From assembly GCA_003116975.1 (NCBI GenBank), contig BGKB01000160.1, positions 62,001-126,000 on the forward strand: a stretch of DNA of 64,000 bases. The letters run 5' to 3'. Positions 1 through 10,939 of the stretch are shown here, piece by piece (position 1 is the stretch's first letter; each line of letters starts with the position of its first letter). Source of the stretch: Aurantiochytrium sp. KH105. Taxonomy: Eukaryota; Sar; Bigyra; Thraustochytrida; Thraustochytriidae. The notes under the pieces are model-generated. The model saw only the letters and a list, made by a program, of their open reading frames with translations, ran no database searches and had not been told where the DNA came from. The position numbers were made by a program, and so were the translations under genes.

Positions 1-3000
1 TGCGCAAAGATCTGCCATGCCTCAAAATATCTCTGCAGACGCCGACGCGGCACAAGAACTCGTTCCCAAAACAGAACCCGGGCCTGGAGCGTGCGCTCGC
101 TGTACTTGCTTGACGCGCACCCGCACCTCCACTGCGAGAAAGCCACTCGCTTATCCGATAGTTTCTTCTCCTCGGAGTGCCTCACCCATCGATGAAAGCA
201 ATCGCGCAATTGTGGGAGCGATCGAAGTCGCGCTGCGACGGACCACACAGCGTGCGCTCCCCGCGCCCGCCGCTTCATGATCTGGCTTCGCTGCGCAACT
301 ACGCTTTGTTCTCGCCAAATTGCCATAGCGCGCATAAGCAGCACTTTCTGTCCTCCGTCAGCGGCATACCCGCGTTGACGCAGCAATCGTTGAACTGCAT
401 CACAGCGTCTCGTCTGCATCCTTGCAAATCTGTGCCAATTGCGTAATGCGTTTCGCTTCACGATAGTCTGAGCCACACGCGCCCATCTCGCAAGAACTTC
501 CATTGCAGTCTGTCTAGCGGTCGTCCTAGCACGCCACCAGTCGAGAGCCTGCTTGAGCAAATTCCGCGAGCGCCTACGTACAAGACGGCCAAGCGCCCGG
601 TGAGCGACGGCAGTCGCCTTCCACGCCACCCAAACAGCCTGCATTGTCAGGTGCCGCTCTGTGCGAGTCGACCGCTTCGCAGATCCTTGTGCAGACATGT
701 CACGCAGCCATTGCGTGTGCCGCGCCCAGCCGGTAAAGGACCTTTGAAGAAGCCTCGCCTTTTCAGCACGTCGCCTTGCAACCGATTCCTTCAGACGAGC
801 AAAGTGCATACTTAGTGAAACTTTGCGTTGTAACATCTCGCTGTGCCGGCGTGACTCCTCAAATCCGCCCGACGTCAGCTCCAACATACTGCAAAGCCTT
901 GCCTTCGCCAGTCGATGACTGTGTGCGCGCCAACAAACAAAACAGTTGCGGAGAAGATCGCGCTCGTCCTGGGCGAACATGATGCGCTCAAAAGAAGACA
1001 GCAAGTTTGCGCGTGAAGCGTATACATTGCGATGTTGATGCAATTTGAAGAACCCTCGAAGAAGACGCGCGCGTCGTCCCCTCGTTCGGCAAATATTGGC
1101 CAGCTTGTGCAGGGCAAGCGCTTGTGCAGCGGTCTGCTTGTTTCGCAAGAGCAGCCTTCGAAGACGCTTCATTCCGTCATGCAATTGTACCCAGGCATCG
1201 AAACACCGTTGCAAAAGAGCTGTTTCTCGTGATGCACAAAGCATCATGGCCCAGCGCTCCTGAGCTCGCACCATCGTACTGTGCGCTCGTAATTGTGAAA
1301 ACCCTCGCACCAAGTCAGCTTTCTGTAGCTTGATGCGGGCGAGCCCGACCGGAAGCAGAGCCATTTCCACCTTTCGAGCCGAGGCTGCATGCGCAACGAG
1401 AAGGGAAAAGGCATGTTGCAGCGCAAAGTGATTGCTCGTCTTGATGTGGAACCGTGCGATCAGAGAGACGAGGCTCACACTTGCGCGAATGAGCTTCCAC
1501 CTTTCCCAAAATGTTGCATGCGTCTGCTCGCGGTCTGCTTGCGCTTCCGCATCGGCGTCATGCTGCGCCCTTGCGTACGCCAGCTCGCCTCTTGCTTCAG
1601 CTACGCCGCAAAGGAGAGCTGCAAACCCAGAACGAAGCAGTCGCGCTCGTCGTTGTGCAAGACACCGGCGCAGTTGCAAACCTCTTCGAGAGACGCGATT
1701 CATCCACTCGCGGCCCATGATGCCCCCCACACGTCGCAAAAACTGCTGCACGCGCACATCTGCGCCTTCTGGAAGTGTTTCGTGGGCAATGTCAACCGAA
1801 GCAACGATGCGACCTGACCGGTTTTCGATGTCATAAACAACATGACCGCCGCGCGCGCGCCCCTTGTGGGCTCTCAATGCAATCTCCACACTGACTTTGG
1901 CGCGGTTCACGCCCGCAAGCATAGCTACATGTTTCTGAAGAGTCATTTCGGCTCCAAAAGTGGAGTTGGAGCATGCCAGGTCAATTACCTGAGACACGTC
2001 TTGGTTTGCCGAAGAGGCCCATCGGTTTGCCACAAGTTTGTAGAACGACTCACGAAGGATGCGAGATGTGTTGGCTCTTTCCGCGCGACAGAGCGCCTTT
2101 TCCAGAAGTTGACTTTGGTGCGCATGTCGCGTCCAGACTCGAATTGCACTATTGAGTTGCACACGCCGAAAGATCCCAATGCATCGCAACATTGCTTGCA
2201 CGCGCTTCCGATCGCAAAACGTGAACTCTTTGAAAGCCGCAAAACCAAATTGAAGATATCTCTGCCGCATTCGCGCATGCGCGAGGGTAAAAACACTCGA
2301 GAGGACGACTCGCCGATGCGAAAATGCAACCGACATCCATCGTACCCAAAACTGGCGGATCTGAACCCGTTTCCAAAGCTTCCCAACCCGCTTGGAGGCG
2401 CGAGCTCGCTCGACGCGTCGCCATAGACGAGCCAATGCATCAGCGAGCAGATAACGCCTTGTAAAGTCAACGAGAGAGATGGCGGCCCTTGCAATTTGAT
2501 TCTCGGCACGTGTTCTGCTTGTCCATTGAGAAAATGACCACCGGAGAATGGACTTACGCTCGCAACGAAGAATATGCATTGCAAGAAGAACGGCTTTGCT
2601 CGAATGCCGAGTAAACAGGCGCCAACGTCGCAGCGCCGAGCGCATCTGCACATGACTCCAGTCTTTGAGAACGCGCTGCAGCATCAAGTTGCGACGTTTC
2701 TTTGCTGCAACCAAAGTGGCCCACCGTTCCCACGCCAAGTGTAAATGACGGCGCCAAAACGCTTGTGTCAGAGACGAGAGACGGTCCGCAAAGAGACACT
2801 CGCGTGTATGACATACAAGACGCATCCACGCTCGACCTTGAAGGTCAAGCGTTCTAAATTTTGCAAAGAGGGCCATAGCAAGCCTCTGCTTTTCACGCAT
2901 TGCATGTCTGGACCGCAGCGCGACCAAAGCTCGACGCTTGATTTGCAGCTGCGCTCGACTTGCAATACTTTCCAAACGAGCAAAGAGAAAAGCGCGACGG

Positions 3001-6000
3001 CCAACGACGCTGGGCTTTTCGTACACATGATCTCGCCACACCTTGATTGCACGTCGCAGGGACAGCTCCTGTGCTCGAATTGCGCTTCGCAAAACGACGA
3101 TACGTAGCGCGCGTTGCTCGCGCGCAATCAACATGCTCGCGCGCACCCACTGCAACAAGGCTTTTTGCTTTGCTCGCATCTCGTTTCTGGTAAACACCGC
3201 GCGGAGTTTACGATGACGTTCTGCGATAGATTCCCACTGCGAAAGTACACGTCGCGTGTCACGGGTGCGTTGGCGCTGCGAGAATTCGGCCACAGAGAGG
3301 GAGAGCATGCACGATTTAAGCCAGGCTTCGAACACAGAACGCTCAAGACGCATTCGACGCCGCTCCGAGAAAGCTTCGAGCGCCTTGGACAGTCTCTGTG
3401 ATTGACTTGCAGCGTCGTACCAAGCCAGAAAATGAGACTTTAGACGGCTTGCATGGAACCGAGAATTTGCTCTTCGAGCTGCAAACAGACGTTGCGATAG
3501 AGAGGTCGCAACTCCGACACGCCACGCGACGAAAGAACCCCGCAGAACCAGCATACGCTTCATCACCACGAAAGAGCGCCACTTGAGCCATGATGCCTGC
3601 AATTGGCCACGCGCAATTCGATTCACACATCGGACCAATTTAGTGGCCGCATGAGTGACCTTTTCAGTGAATCCATCTGTGCCATCGTGCGGCACGGGAG
3701 CCGCGCATGCGATTGGCACGGCACTGAGCGTCATGAAGGCGCTCCTGATGCGACGCGTTTGCACGCGAGAAATTACGCCAAGCAGCACTGCTGCGCTTCT
3801 GCTCTGAAAGCGGGTCAAAACGACACGATCGCGCCAACGCACAAAACTCTGTGCAACAGGACGAGTGCGACCCCAGACTCTCCAAAGTCGCTTCAGGGCT
3901 TTCTCCTGATATTGAGAGAGCTTGATGGCTTGATCCCAGCGTGAGAAAGCCAAGCGCAAAGAGTGTCTGCACGATAAAGCAAGAGCGCGCTTCATTGCGG
4001 AGCGCATTGCAGACTGTTGAAGCGACACCGACCGTAGTTGTTGCCACGCGCTCGACATAAGCGCAAAGTAGTGACGACGCAACAACTCTTTAACAAGCGA
4101 CTGGCGCCGCGCACGTCGCGTCAGCGCTTCAAAAGCGTGACGCTTTTCGCGAATGGTGCAGCGAGAAAGTGCTCGCCCCACAGATCTCATCCCGTGTTCG
4201 ATAGATCGCTGATCAGCAATGTTCCGTCTCCACAATGTAAAGGAGGATCGACACACCTTACGGCGATATAGCCTTGCAAGTCGTTTAGCAGCAATAGCGA
4301 TCTCGCGCATCTTGTGATCGTTTGCTTGCATCGACAAGCGAGTTTGTGTCTTCCAGACGTAGAGTGCAGACATCACGCTACGCCTCTCTAATCGTTTCGC
4401 GGTTCGCGCAAGCAGGTCTGCACGGCGCGAAAGCATTGCGTGCTTTCTCAGCATTCGCAGAGCTTCGGCGGAAGAAGCTCGCGATGATCGAAGCGCTCGT
4501 TGCACAATGTATCGACGTAACGCACGTCTACTCTGAACGAAAGATTTCCATTGTTCGAAGCAACGGGCCGCTTGTCGGCTGCGCCAGCGTTTCACCGCAA
4601 CTGCGAGTGTCGTAGAGCGACCGCGTTCCCGACGCACAAGGTCGGACCACTTCCTCCACGCCTTTGCTTGGCGCTGCAAGATCCATCTTCGGAAAATGCG
4701 GCGCAGCGTTGTGCCTGCATATCGCTCCTGTCGTCCGCGTATGGTTGCCTGATTCCATTGGCGAAACGCTTTGGCGCAACGGAGTGTACGCCACTGCATA
4801 ATCGCCCTATCAGCAGCAGCCTCGCGGCGCATGTGTGCGCGCAAGCTCGAAAATGCAGATCTCAGGTGGAAATGGTGAATTGCAAGAAGTGCTCGTTGCC
4901 ATCGTTGTGCCCACTGAGCTCGCCAGACGGCCCGTCTACCGAGTCTGCGCATGGCACCGCGGAGCTCTACACGATGTCGAAGCTTGAAAAGACTCTCCAA
5001 GCGTCGTTGCACCACCACATGCTGCTGGAGCTTTCCCCAGCCCAAGCGCAAAGAAGCGTGCATGAGACGCCACAACCCGTGCTTGATCATTTGAAGTCCG
5101 TGTGCAAGCCTTTGGCTGGTTCTTGTGTGCCTCTGCAATTTCTGGAAAGCAACTCGTAGACGCAAGCCCTGCCATCGACGAAAGACGCGGCCGAGGAGCA
5201 CTCCAAGCCTCGAGGTAGCTCGTGCAGAGGCAGACCAAAGGCGGAAGTGACGAAGCGCCAACTTGCGCAATGCTCGAGTAATAAGTCGTCTCAGAAGGAT
5301 TCGTCTTTGCGTTTCCAGGTCCAGCTGAGAATGCCATCGGGCGAAAGCTGATGCGCACTGCTGTTGTTTCCACTTTTCAAGTGCGGTTTCGAGAATCATT
5401 GCTGAGCGTGTCCTGGCGCGCCACGTGCAAAACGCCAAGCGCAGACGTCGTTGCACCCACTGACGACAAACGCGACGCATACGCTCGACGCGTGAGTGAG
5501 AGTGATACGCAGTGATTGCCAACGAACGAAAGGCTCGCGCTAGCGCCAGCTTTCTCCATCTTCCCATTGTGCGACGGACGAGACGCTCCACTTGCCCAGC
5601 ACGAGTGCAGGCAAGTTGCCATCGCTGAATGGCTTCACGACAGCGACGCTGCGCCTGGTTGCGCCACTGCAAAAGTACTGTGCGCGCTGCAGCGTTCTTG
5701 ACGGCTTCCCGCGACACGCCTTTGGCAGCGGCAATTTTCCACTGACACATGGCTGCGACAAGACGAGTACGCTGCCAGCGATGAACGCAGCGAAACAATC
5801 GATGACTGGCCGATTGAGAAGCTAATGCTTGCTGCGAGTATTTTGTCCATGCTGTGAACGCCCGTGCTTTCTCCAAGTTACTTAGGCGCAAAAGGATCTT
5901 GTGTAGCATTCTACGTAAGCTTTCCTGTTCACGCGCATGCCGCTGCAACGACTGGAAGGCACGAGCCTGATGCGATCGAGCCATCCGCAATAGGCTTCTT

Positions 6001-9000
6001 CGGACGAGAGAATGCTGTCGCTTGGTTCTGTTCACAGATTGCTTCCATTTGAGAAATGCTTCGAACACGTCGGTATGGGTTTTCTCGAGACGCATAAACT
6101 GCTGCCAAAGTTGGACGGCCGCTCGAGTCTTCGCTTCAGCACGCGCGTCATGATCTGCCCAGCGCGCATGAAACGATACCAACTGCCATTTTGAAAACGC
6201 GCTGTGTAGATTTGCAGACCTCCACTTGCCCACTGCAGCTGCAAGAAGACTTGCGCCTCCAGAGAGAGACTGTTTCCGCGTCAATACCTCTCGGCGAAAA
6301 TTGTCGAACGCGCGAGCAAGAGCCGCATTTTGCCATCGACGAACTATACGTGCGACCTGCTTGCTCGCTCGCTCTTGCATGCGAACACTTTCTGTATGAC
6401 TACGCAGTGCAACCCAACCTTGTGCGAGTAAAGACCTCGACCATCGGGAGAGCGCGCCTTGTAAAATCCATGCAGACCTTTCTGCCAGGACGCGTTGAGA
6501 GCGAACAAGAGTTCTCAGCCTTTCAAATACACGGCGAAGCGCTCCCTGACGCCACGTGCGCCACACGACAATTATCGTGGCCACCTTGGTCTTGGATTGC
6601 ATTTCTTTCGACAAAACGCTGACTTTGGTCTGTTTGGTCCTTACGGGCAGAGGATGGTCACGAACATCACCACTGCGAACAGTGCGTACGGGGGCAATTG
6701 ACGAAAGCTTTACTTGTTGTGCGTGACCTCGAAGTTTGCGCATTGCGCTCGCCATACAGATACACCTCGAGCGCCGTGACAAAGTCCGAGCGCCAAGTTT
6801 TTGTATCTTTGCTTGATACCAGCGCTGCATAGCGAAACGATGCATTTTCTGAAACGCACTCCTGAGGGCACGAGTCTCCGTATGCGTTTTGCGCAAGAGA
6901 ATTCGCTCGAGAAGAAGTGGGCCCAACCGCGAGTGACTTTGAGCGTCTTGACTTGAACCTGATGCCTTTGTATGTTGCCGAAATGCATCCATGCCAGCCC
7001 GAAGTGAGTAGAATCGTTTCCGCGTGAGCAAGAGAGCAATCCGATGGCCTCTGTGAACTTGCTCAAGTCTGCGCACCGCAAATGTGGTGCACGTCTCCTC
7101 GATCGAGTCTGTCAGCAGCCGCGTCCGCCGCTCAGCACGCAGCAAATCCCATCGACGAAAAATTTGAAAGGACCGTGCCTGCGCATGTAGTTCGGCGTTT
7201 GCAAAGAGCATGTGAAAGGCACGCTGTTTGCGGCGTCGCTCAAAGCTGCGTAAGGCACCACAAAGAAGCGAGAGACCGGTATGCTGCAGCGTGTACACCT
7301 TGCCCAACTCAGTCCTTTGAACGCGAGCTCGAACGGCTGCAAGGACTTTGCGCGTCCTACGCAAAGCCTTGTTGGCGTCATCGATGCCAGCTTCAGCACG
7401 CGGATCGGTCGAGAGGGCTCGAAAGCCCGCCGCCAGCATTCGCAAACGTTTGACGCGAAACGCTGACCGTAACACCTCTCTGCGTCTCTGCGCGCGCGCT
7501 GCAGCGCGATGTTGCCTATTCGTTGCAGCATCGCGAAGTTTGTGAAAAGCACGAAAGACCGCAAGTTTGTGTTTGCGTGCGACCAGTTGAATAAGAATAA
7601 TGTGCGCCAGTTGATGCTTGAAGCGCTCAAAACCCTGTACTCTGAGATCGCTCTCAGAGGCGCGGAGGAGGCGCGTGAAGCTATTGCGAAGCATCCGACT
7701 TCGCCACCTGCAGAGCACGCCCTTGACCAGACGAGCGCCTGCGCGTGATCTTTTCTCCTGGATGTGTTCTTGCCTGGATCTGGGCGCCGGCGAAGCCGAG
7801 GGAGATGCCCCGTATCCGTCGTGGCTCACATGCTGAAGTGCACGAAACCCTCGGCCCATGAGCATGCGTAGTCGTCGTTCCTCAGACCTGGCAAGCATTT
7901 GCACGCCTGCACGGATTGCCATGCGTGTACGCTCTTCGAGAGCAAGCTCAATCTGTGCACGCAGGCGATCTGTTACTGCGGCCGCTACAGCAGAGGACTG
8001 TGTGCTTCGAGAGTATGTCGAGGCAGGCCCTGCAACAACAGACGTTGCGGACGAGAAATTGTCAATGCCACTTTGAGATCGTGGACGCCGTCTTGCTGCC
8101 GCTACAGTCCGTCGCCGTGCTTGTTTAGCTGTCCATACGAAACGTTTCCATATTGCCCAGGCTCGGATAAGTTCCAGAGGAGGTGTCACCGGCGAGTAGT
8201 CAAGCGGGGATGCGCTCAGAGGCCGCCGTGAAATCACTGATGCTGACGAAGTCGTCGAGACTGCTTCGTACGGTGGTGGAGGCGGCGAAGGAAGACGTGA
8301 AACTGGAAGAGACCGAGGTAGGGAAGCTAGAGGTGGCCGGGACAGTGGAGGTGGCGGTGGTGGCGGAAATGACAATTCAGATGATGGAGTCGACGCTGAT
8401 GACGAGTTCTGTCCTTCGTCAGATTGCTGGCTTCGAAATGAAGCATGGGGAGAAGCGCGGCTCTTTGAGGGAGACGTCGTTCTAATTCGCCCGTCGCGAT
8501 CAATGTGCAAGCTCTGTCTTGACTTCGAATCTTGTACGCTGGTATTCAAAGAGGAAGCATCACCTTCCAGATTCTGCTGGGGTTGACTTAGAGACAGTCT
8601 AGCGCCGTGCTGGACCTGATTCTGTATTGCGTCATTTTGTTGCTGCATTGCTTTGACGACGCCCTTTCGATATGAACGATTGAGAGCTCCTTGAGACAGA
8701 AAGATGTCATCCAGCTCAGACATGACAGTCTCGTTGTGATGCGGCAGTGCGTCGCTGACCGCAGCGCTGACTTTACTTTCGAAGCTGCGAGGTGAACCCT
8801 GCCAATCGACCCTGTCTTCACCGCGAGCAAGCGCAGACGCCGTCTGCACGGTCATTTGCTCTGCGAGTCGAAGGTGAGCAGCAGCTGTATCTCGGCTCCC
8901 ACGATGCCTTCTCCCAATAACTTCCTTATCAAGCTCGTTCTCTCGCCGAATTCGTGCGGCAGCCTGCGAGATTGGACTGGTGCTTTTCTGCGATTTCCTT

Positions 9001-9566
9001 CCTTCGAAGTCACCAGAACGAGGAGACAGCGCCCAAGCTGGTTGACCCGCCTCTTGATGTTCGCGTACGTGAGAAGCATCTATAGCAGAACGGGCAGCAC
9101 CGGCGCCAGTTCCACTCGCAGCATGAGCAGCCCCGGAAGGTTTCGTCTCCCTGATTCGAGCATTCATTGTATTGTCGTCCTCGTCGTCGTTTTCGTTGTC
9201 GTCCTCGTTGTCGTCCTCGTTGTCGTCGTCGTCCAGGCTGACAACGACGCGCCTCGGCGGCGAACGTGTTGCGGAGAGTTTCGTCGCGGGCGAGCGAACG
9301 ACATGGCGCTGGCCACGTGCCTCTCTGTGTGATCCTCGGTTCGTGTCTATAGGCTTGGTCGGGGACGTCAGAGTCCTCGTTGTTTGTGCTTCTATCCCAA
9401 CAATCTTCTCCCCGTCGTTCTCTCGACGACCCGCATCTTGGTGGTCAAGCCCACCCTGGGCCTGCCACGGGCTCTGCGGTCGCCCGGTGGCCGCCTGCAC
9501 GAGCCTCTCGCGGCCGAAGCCGGAGGCCCACTGGTCGAACGACTGCCGCCGCGGGCGCCCCGGCAT
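1..9566 (-). CDS. Giant Sfi1-like tryptophan-repeat protein, C-terminus beyond left edge
   Basis: Seen: one minus-strand frame stays open from the in-frame stop at 9699-9701 to base 1. The first ATG is 9564-9566, giving at least 3,188 codons and no stop in the window. Residues 1-470 look disordered, with an Asp/Asn/Glu tract near 112-130 and a proline run near 400. From about residue 470 the protein is Arg/Lys-rich helix with roughly 90 Trp (hand count) in motifs such as AFLKWKQ, ALEKWKQ, AFCTWRAR, CFEQWKSF and SFTLWRRN, usually 20-40 residues apart. Known: Sfi1 and the giant centrin-binding proteins of ciliates use repeats of the type A-x7-L-L-x3-F/L-x2-W-K/R, each binding a centrin. Inferred: a centrin-binding scaffold of a contractile fibre, basal-body or centrosome structure. 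A Trp-free island lies at residues ~2525-2612. No frameshift was seen. Confident as a gene; moderately confident of the family. Confidence 0.88.
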   Translation of the reverse strand, partial: MPGRPRRQSFDQWASGFGRERLVQAATGRPQSPWQAQGGLDHQDAGRRENDGEKIVGIEAQTTRTLTSPTKPIDTNRGSHREARGQRHVVRSPATKLSATRSPPRRVVVSLDDDDNEDDNEDDNENDDEDDNTMNARIRETKPSGAAHAASGTGAGAARSAIDASHVREHQEAGQPAWALSPRSGDFEGRKSQKSTSPISQAAARIRRENELDKEVIGRRHRGSRDTAAAHLRLAEQMTVQTASALARGEDRVDWQGSPRSFESKVSAAVSDALPHHNETVMSELDDIFLSQGALNRSYRKGVVKAMQQQNDAIQNQVQHGARLSLSQPQQNLEGDASSLNTSVQDSKSRQSLHIDRDGRIRTTSPSKSRASPHASFRSQQSDEGQNSSSASTPSSELSFPPPPPPPLSRPPLASLPRSLPVSRLPSPPPPPYEAVSTTSSASVISRRPLSASPLDYSPVTPPLELIRAWAIWKRFVWTAKQARRRTVAAARRRPRSQSGIDNFSSATSVVAGPASTYSRSTQSSAVAAAVTDRLRAQIELALEERTRMAIRAGVQMLARSEERRLRMLMGRGFRALQHVSHDGYGASPSASPAPRSRQEHIQEKRSRAGARLVKGVLCRWRSRMLRNSFTRLLRASESDLRVQGFERFKHQLAHIILIQLVARKHKLAVFRAFHKLRDAATNRQHRAAARAQRRREVLRSAFRVKRLRMLAAGFRALSTDPRAEAGIDDANKALRRTRKVLAAVRARVQRTELGKVYTLQHTGLSLLCGALRSFERRRKQRAFHMLFANAELHAQARSFQIFRRWDLLRAERRTRLLTDSIEETCTTFAVRRLEQVHRGHRIALLLTRKRFYSLRAGMDAFRQHTKASGSSQDAQSHSRLGPLLLERILLRKTHTETRALRSAFQKMHRFAMQRWYQAKIQKLGARTLSRRSRCICMASAMRKLRGHAQQVKLSSIAPVRTVRSGDVRDHPLPVRTKQTKVSVLSKEMQSKTKVATIIVVWRTWRQGALRRVFERLRTLVRSQRVLAERSAWILQGALSRWSRSLLAQGWVALRSHTESVRMQERASKQVARIVRRWQNAALARAFDNFRREVLTRKQSLSGGASLLAAAVGKWRSANLHSAFSKWQLVSFHARWADHDARAEAKTRAAVQLWQQFMRLEKTHTDVFEAFLKWKQSVNRTKRQHSLVRRSLLRMARSHQARAFQSLQRHAREQESLRRMLHKILLRLSNLEKARAFTAWTKYSQQALASQSASHRLFRCVHRWQRTRLVAAMCQWKIAAAKGVSREAVKNAAARTVLLQWRNQAQRRCREAIQRWQLACTRAGQVERLVRRTMGRWRKLALARAFRSLAITAYHSHSRVERMRRVCRQWVQRRLRLAFCTWRARTRSAMILETALEKWKQQQCASAFARWHSQLDLETQRRILLRRLITRALRKLALRHFRLWSASARATSRLGVLLGRVFRRWQGLRLRVAFQKLQRHTRTSQRLAHGLQMIKHGLWRLMHASLRLGWGKLQQHVVVQRRLESLFKLRHRVELRGAMRRLGRRAVWRAQWAQRWQRALLAIHHFHLRSAFSSLRAHMRREAAADRAIMQWRTLRCAKAFRQWNQATIRGRQERYAGTTLRRIFRRWILQRQAKAWRKWSDLVRRERGRSTTLAVAVKRWRSRQAARCFEQWKSFVQSRRALRRYIVQRALRSSRASSAEALRMLRKHAMLSRRADLLARTAKRLERRSVMSALYVWKTQTRLSMQANDHKMREIAIAAKRLARLYRRKVCRSSFTLWRRNIADQRSIEHGMRSVGRALSRCTIREKRHAFEALTRRARRQSLVKELLRRHYFALMSSAWQQLRSVSLQQSAMRSAMKRALALSCRHSLRLAFSRWDQAIKLSQYQEKALKRLWRVWGRTRPVAQSFVRWRDRVVLTRFQSRSAAVLLGVISRVQTRRIRSAFMTLSAVPIACAAPVPHDGTDGFTEKVTHAATKLVRCVNRIARGQLQASWLKWRSFVVMKRMLVLRGSFVAWRVGVATSLSQRLFAARRANSRFHASRLKSHFLAWYDAASQSQRLSKALEAFSERRRMRLERSVFEAWLKSCMLSLSVAEFSQRQRTRDTRRVLSQWESIAERHRKLRAVFTRNEMRAKQKALLQWVRASMLIAREQRALRIVVLRSAIRAQELSLRRAIKVWRDHVYEKPSVVGRRAFLFARLESIASRAQLQIKRRALVALRSRHAMREKQRLAMALFAKFRTLDLQGRAWMRLVCHTRECLFADRLSSLTQAFWRRHLHLAWERWATLVAAKKRRNLMLQRVLKDWSHVQMRSALRRWRLFTRHSSKAVLLAMHILRCERKSILRWSFSQWTSRTRAENQIARAAISLVDFTRRYLLADALARLWRRVERARASKRVGKLWKRVQIRQFWVRWMSVAFSHRRVVLSSVFTLAHARMRQRYLQFGFAAFKEFTFCDRKRVQAMLRCIGIFRRVQLNSAIRVWTRHAHQSQLLEKALCRAERANTSRILRESFYKLVANRWASSANQDVSQVIDLACSNSTFGAEMTLQKHVAMLAGVNRAKVSVEIALRAHKGRARGGHVVYDIENRSGRIVASVDIAHETLPEGADVRVQQFLRRVGGIMGREWMNRVSRRGLQLRRCLAQRRARLLRSGFAALLCGVAEARGELAYARAQHDADAEAQADREQTHATFWERWKLIRASVSLVSLIARFHIKTSNHFALQHAFSLLVAHAASARKVEMALLPVGLARIKLQKADLVRGFSQLRAHSTMVRAQERWAMMLCASRETALLQRCFDAWVQLHDGMKRLRRLLLRNKQTAAQALALHKLANICRTRGRRARLLRGFFKLHQHRNVYASRANLLSSFERIMFAQDERDLLRNCFVCWRAHSHRLAKARLCSMLELTSGGFEESRRHSEMLQRKVSLSMHFARLKESVARRRAEKARLLQRSFTGWARHTQWLRDMSAQGSAKRSTRTERHLTMQAVWVAWKATAVAHRALGRLVRRRSRNLLKQALDWWRARTTARQTAMEVLARWARVAQTIVKRNALRNWHRFARMQTRRCDAVQRLLRQRGYAADGGQKVLLMRAMAIWREQSVVAQRSQIMKRRARGAHAVWSVAARLRSLPQLRDCFHRWVRHSEEKKLSDKRVAFSQWRCGCASSKYSERTLQARVLFWERVLVPRRRLQRYFEAWQIFA

Positions 9567-9788
9567 CGCGCCCGCGCAACGGAGGCGCCGAGGTATTGAT
9601 TGAGTGCTTGCTTCTGCTTGCCTGCTTTTTACGTGCTCGCGCCGACTCGCGCCGTGGAGGAAAACGGTTGGGAAGCCCAAGTCAAGTCGTAGTAGGCACT
9701 AAATTCCTAGTTACTAGGTAAAAGTAATATTAGGCTACGTGGGCTGCAGAAGAGAGGCGAGCCATTGAAGAGCAGCAGTGGCAGCTTG

Positions 9789-9866
9789 CGAGCAAGATCG
9801 GGGAGCACAGCTTGTATGTAGATCAGCCTTCGAGCAAGATCGGGAAGCTTAGCTTGTATGTAGATC
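9789..9866. repeat. Two copies of a 36-bp direct repeat, 42-bp period
   Basis: Copy 1 spans 9789-9824 and copy 2 spans 9831-9866. Both begin CGAGCAAGATCGG and end CTTGTATGTAGATC, with a few mismatches between. The pair sits upstream of the giant minus-strand gene. Confidence 0.85.
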
Positions 9867-10634
9867 GCTGGGCTAAGAGTGTAGGCCGCCATGGAGAGTA
9901 CGGATGCCGCAGCGTTCGCGGACCCAGCCAGGCCTTCCTGCTGCTGGGTTTAAGATAGTCAACAACCGGGGGGGAAGGATTTTCTGCGTCAACAAGGAAA
10001 GTGCTAATGCCTCAGCCTCCCGGAATCGTGCCGCCGAAACACGCCGACACTTTTCTTTTTGTGAGGACAGTCAGACGCAAAGAGGCGCGGAGAACAAAGA
10101 TGTCCAAGATGGCTCATTCTTCAGCTTCTAGAAAAAAAAATCAAATAGAAAGAAGAACACGAGGGCCTGGGCGATGCACCTCGCAGTCGCGTGCACGTGC
10201 CAAAGAAGGTGTCCACGTCGGCGCGTCCACTTCTCGAATTAAGACACCGTCACGGAACCGTTAAGAGCGCCTTCGAGCGCCACACGTGCCGTGCAGTGCC
10301 GGCCACTCATTATCTGGTTATTGTCGTCCACCAGTATTCGGAAGACCAAGGCGCGATACGGCCCGCTCCCGAACCCTACGCGGCCGTCTACCGGCGGCTC
10401 GCCACACGCTGGGGTCCCGATGTGGGTAACTGTGGGGGTTTGGGGACCAAAACGAAGACCCGGAGGCTCTGGCGGTGCTGTTTCGGCCGCGTGCGCGGGA
10501 CCTTGCGTCAGTTCCCAGGCCGTAAAGCCGACCGGCTGGCTATACGCTCGCGGCGCTTTATGCTGCTTGGCGCCGCATTAACGCGGAGAGTTGCGTCCGG
10601 AGCGGACGCCACGGCCGTCTATGTCCACTCATTC

Positions 10635-10657
10635 GGGCGGGCGGGCGGGCGGGCGGG
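10635..10657. repeat. GGGC tetranucleotide run
   Basis: About six tandem GGGC units within the divergent spacer. The run is G-rich on the plus strand and could form stacked G structures, which is only a possibility from sequence. Confidence 0.85.
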
Positions 10658-10910
10658 AACTTTCCGTCCGGTCTCTGCTCGGCCTTGCTAGGCTTGGTTC
10701 GGCAACCAACGAACTCGTGCGCTTCGTTCGCCGCGATATCGTCGCGCAGCTCTGCGCAGACAGCAAACCCGCAACCCGCAACCCGCCTCGCAAGCCAACT
10801 CAAGCATTCAGTCAGCAGACAAAGCCAAGAGAAGAACCAAGAGTCTCCAGCTCTTTTCGCAACAGCGAAGAAGAGCAAGGAGAGAAAGTACAAGTCAAGT
10901 CAAGTTAATT

Positions 10911-10939
10911 AAGACAAGACAAGACAAGACAAGACAAGA
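10911..10939. repeat. AAGAC pentanucleotide repeat in the 5' leader
   Basis: Five tandem AAGAC units followed by AAGA, ending about 14 bases before the ATG at 10953. They probably lie in the 5' untranslated leader of that gene. Confidence 0.85.

Noticed and set aside
1842-2426. A 194-codon plus-strand frame, and the similar 222-codon minus frame at 1985-2653
   Set aside because: Both overlap the giant Sfi1-like frame in other registers and lack any motif; only the giant frame shows a consistent Trp-repeat pattern.
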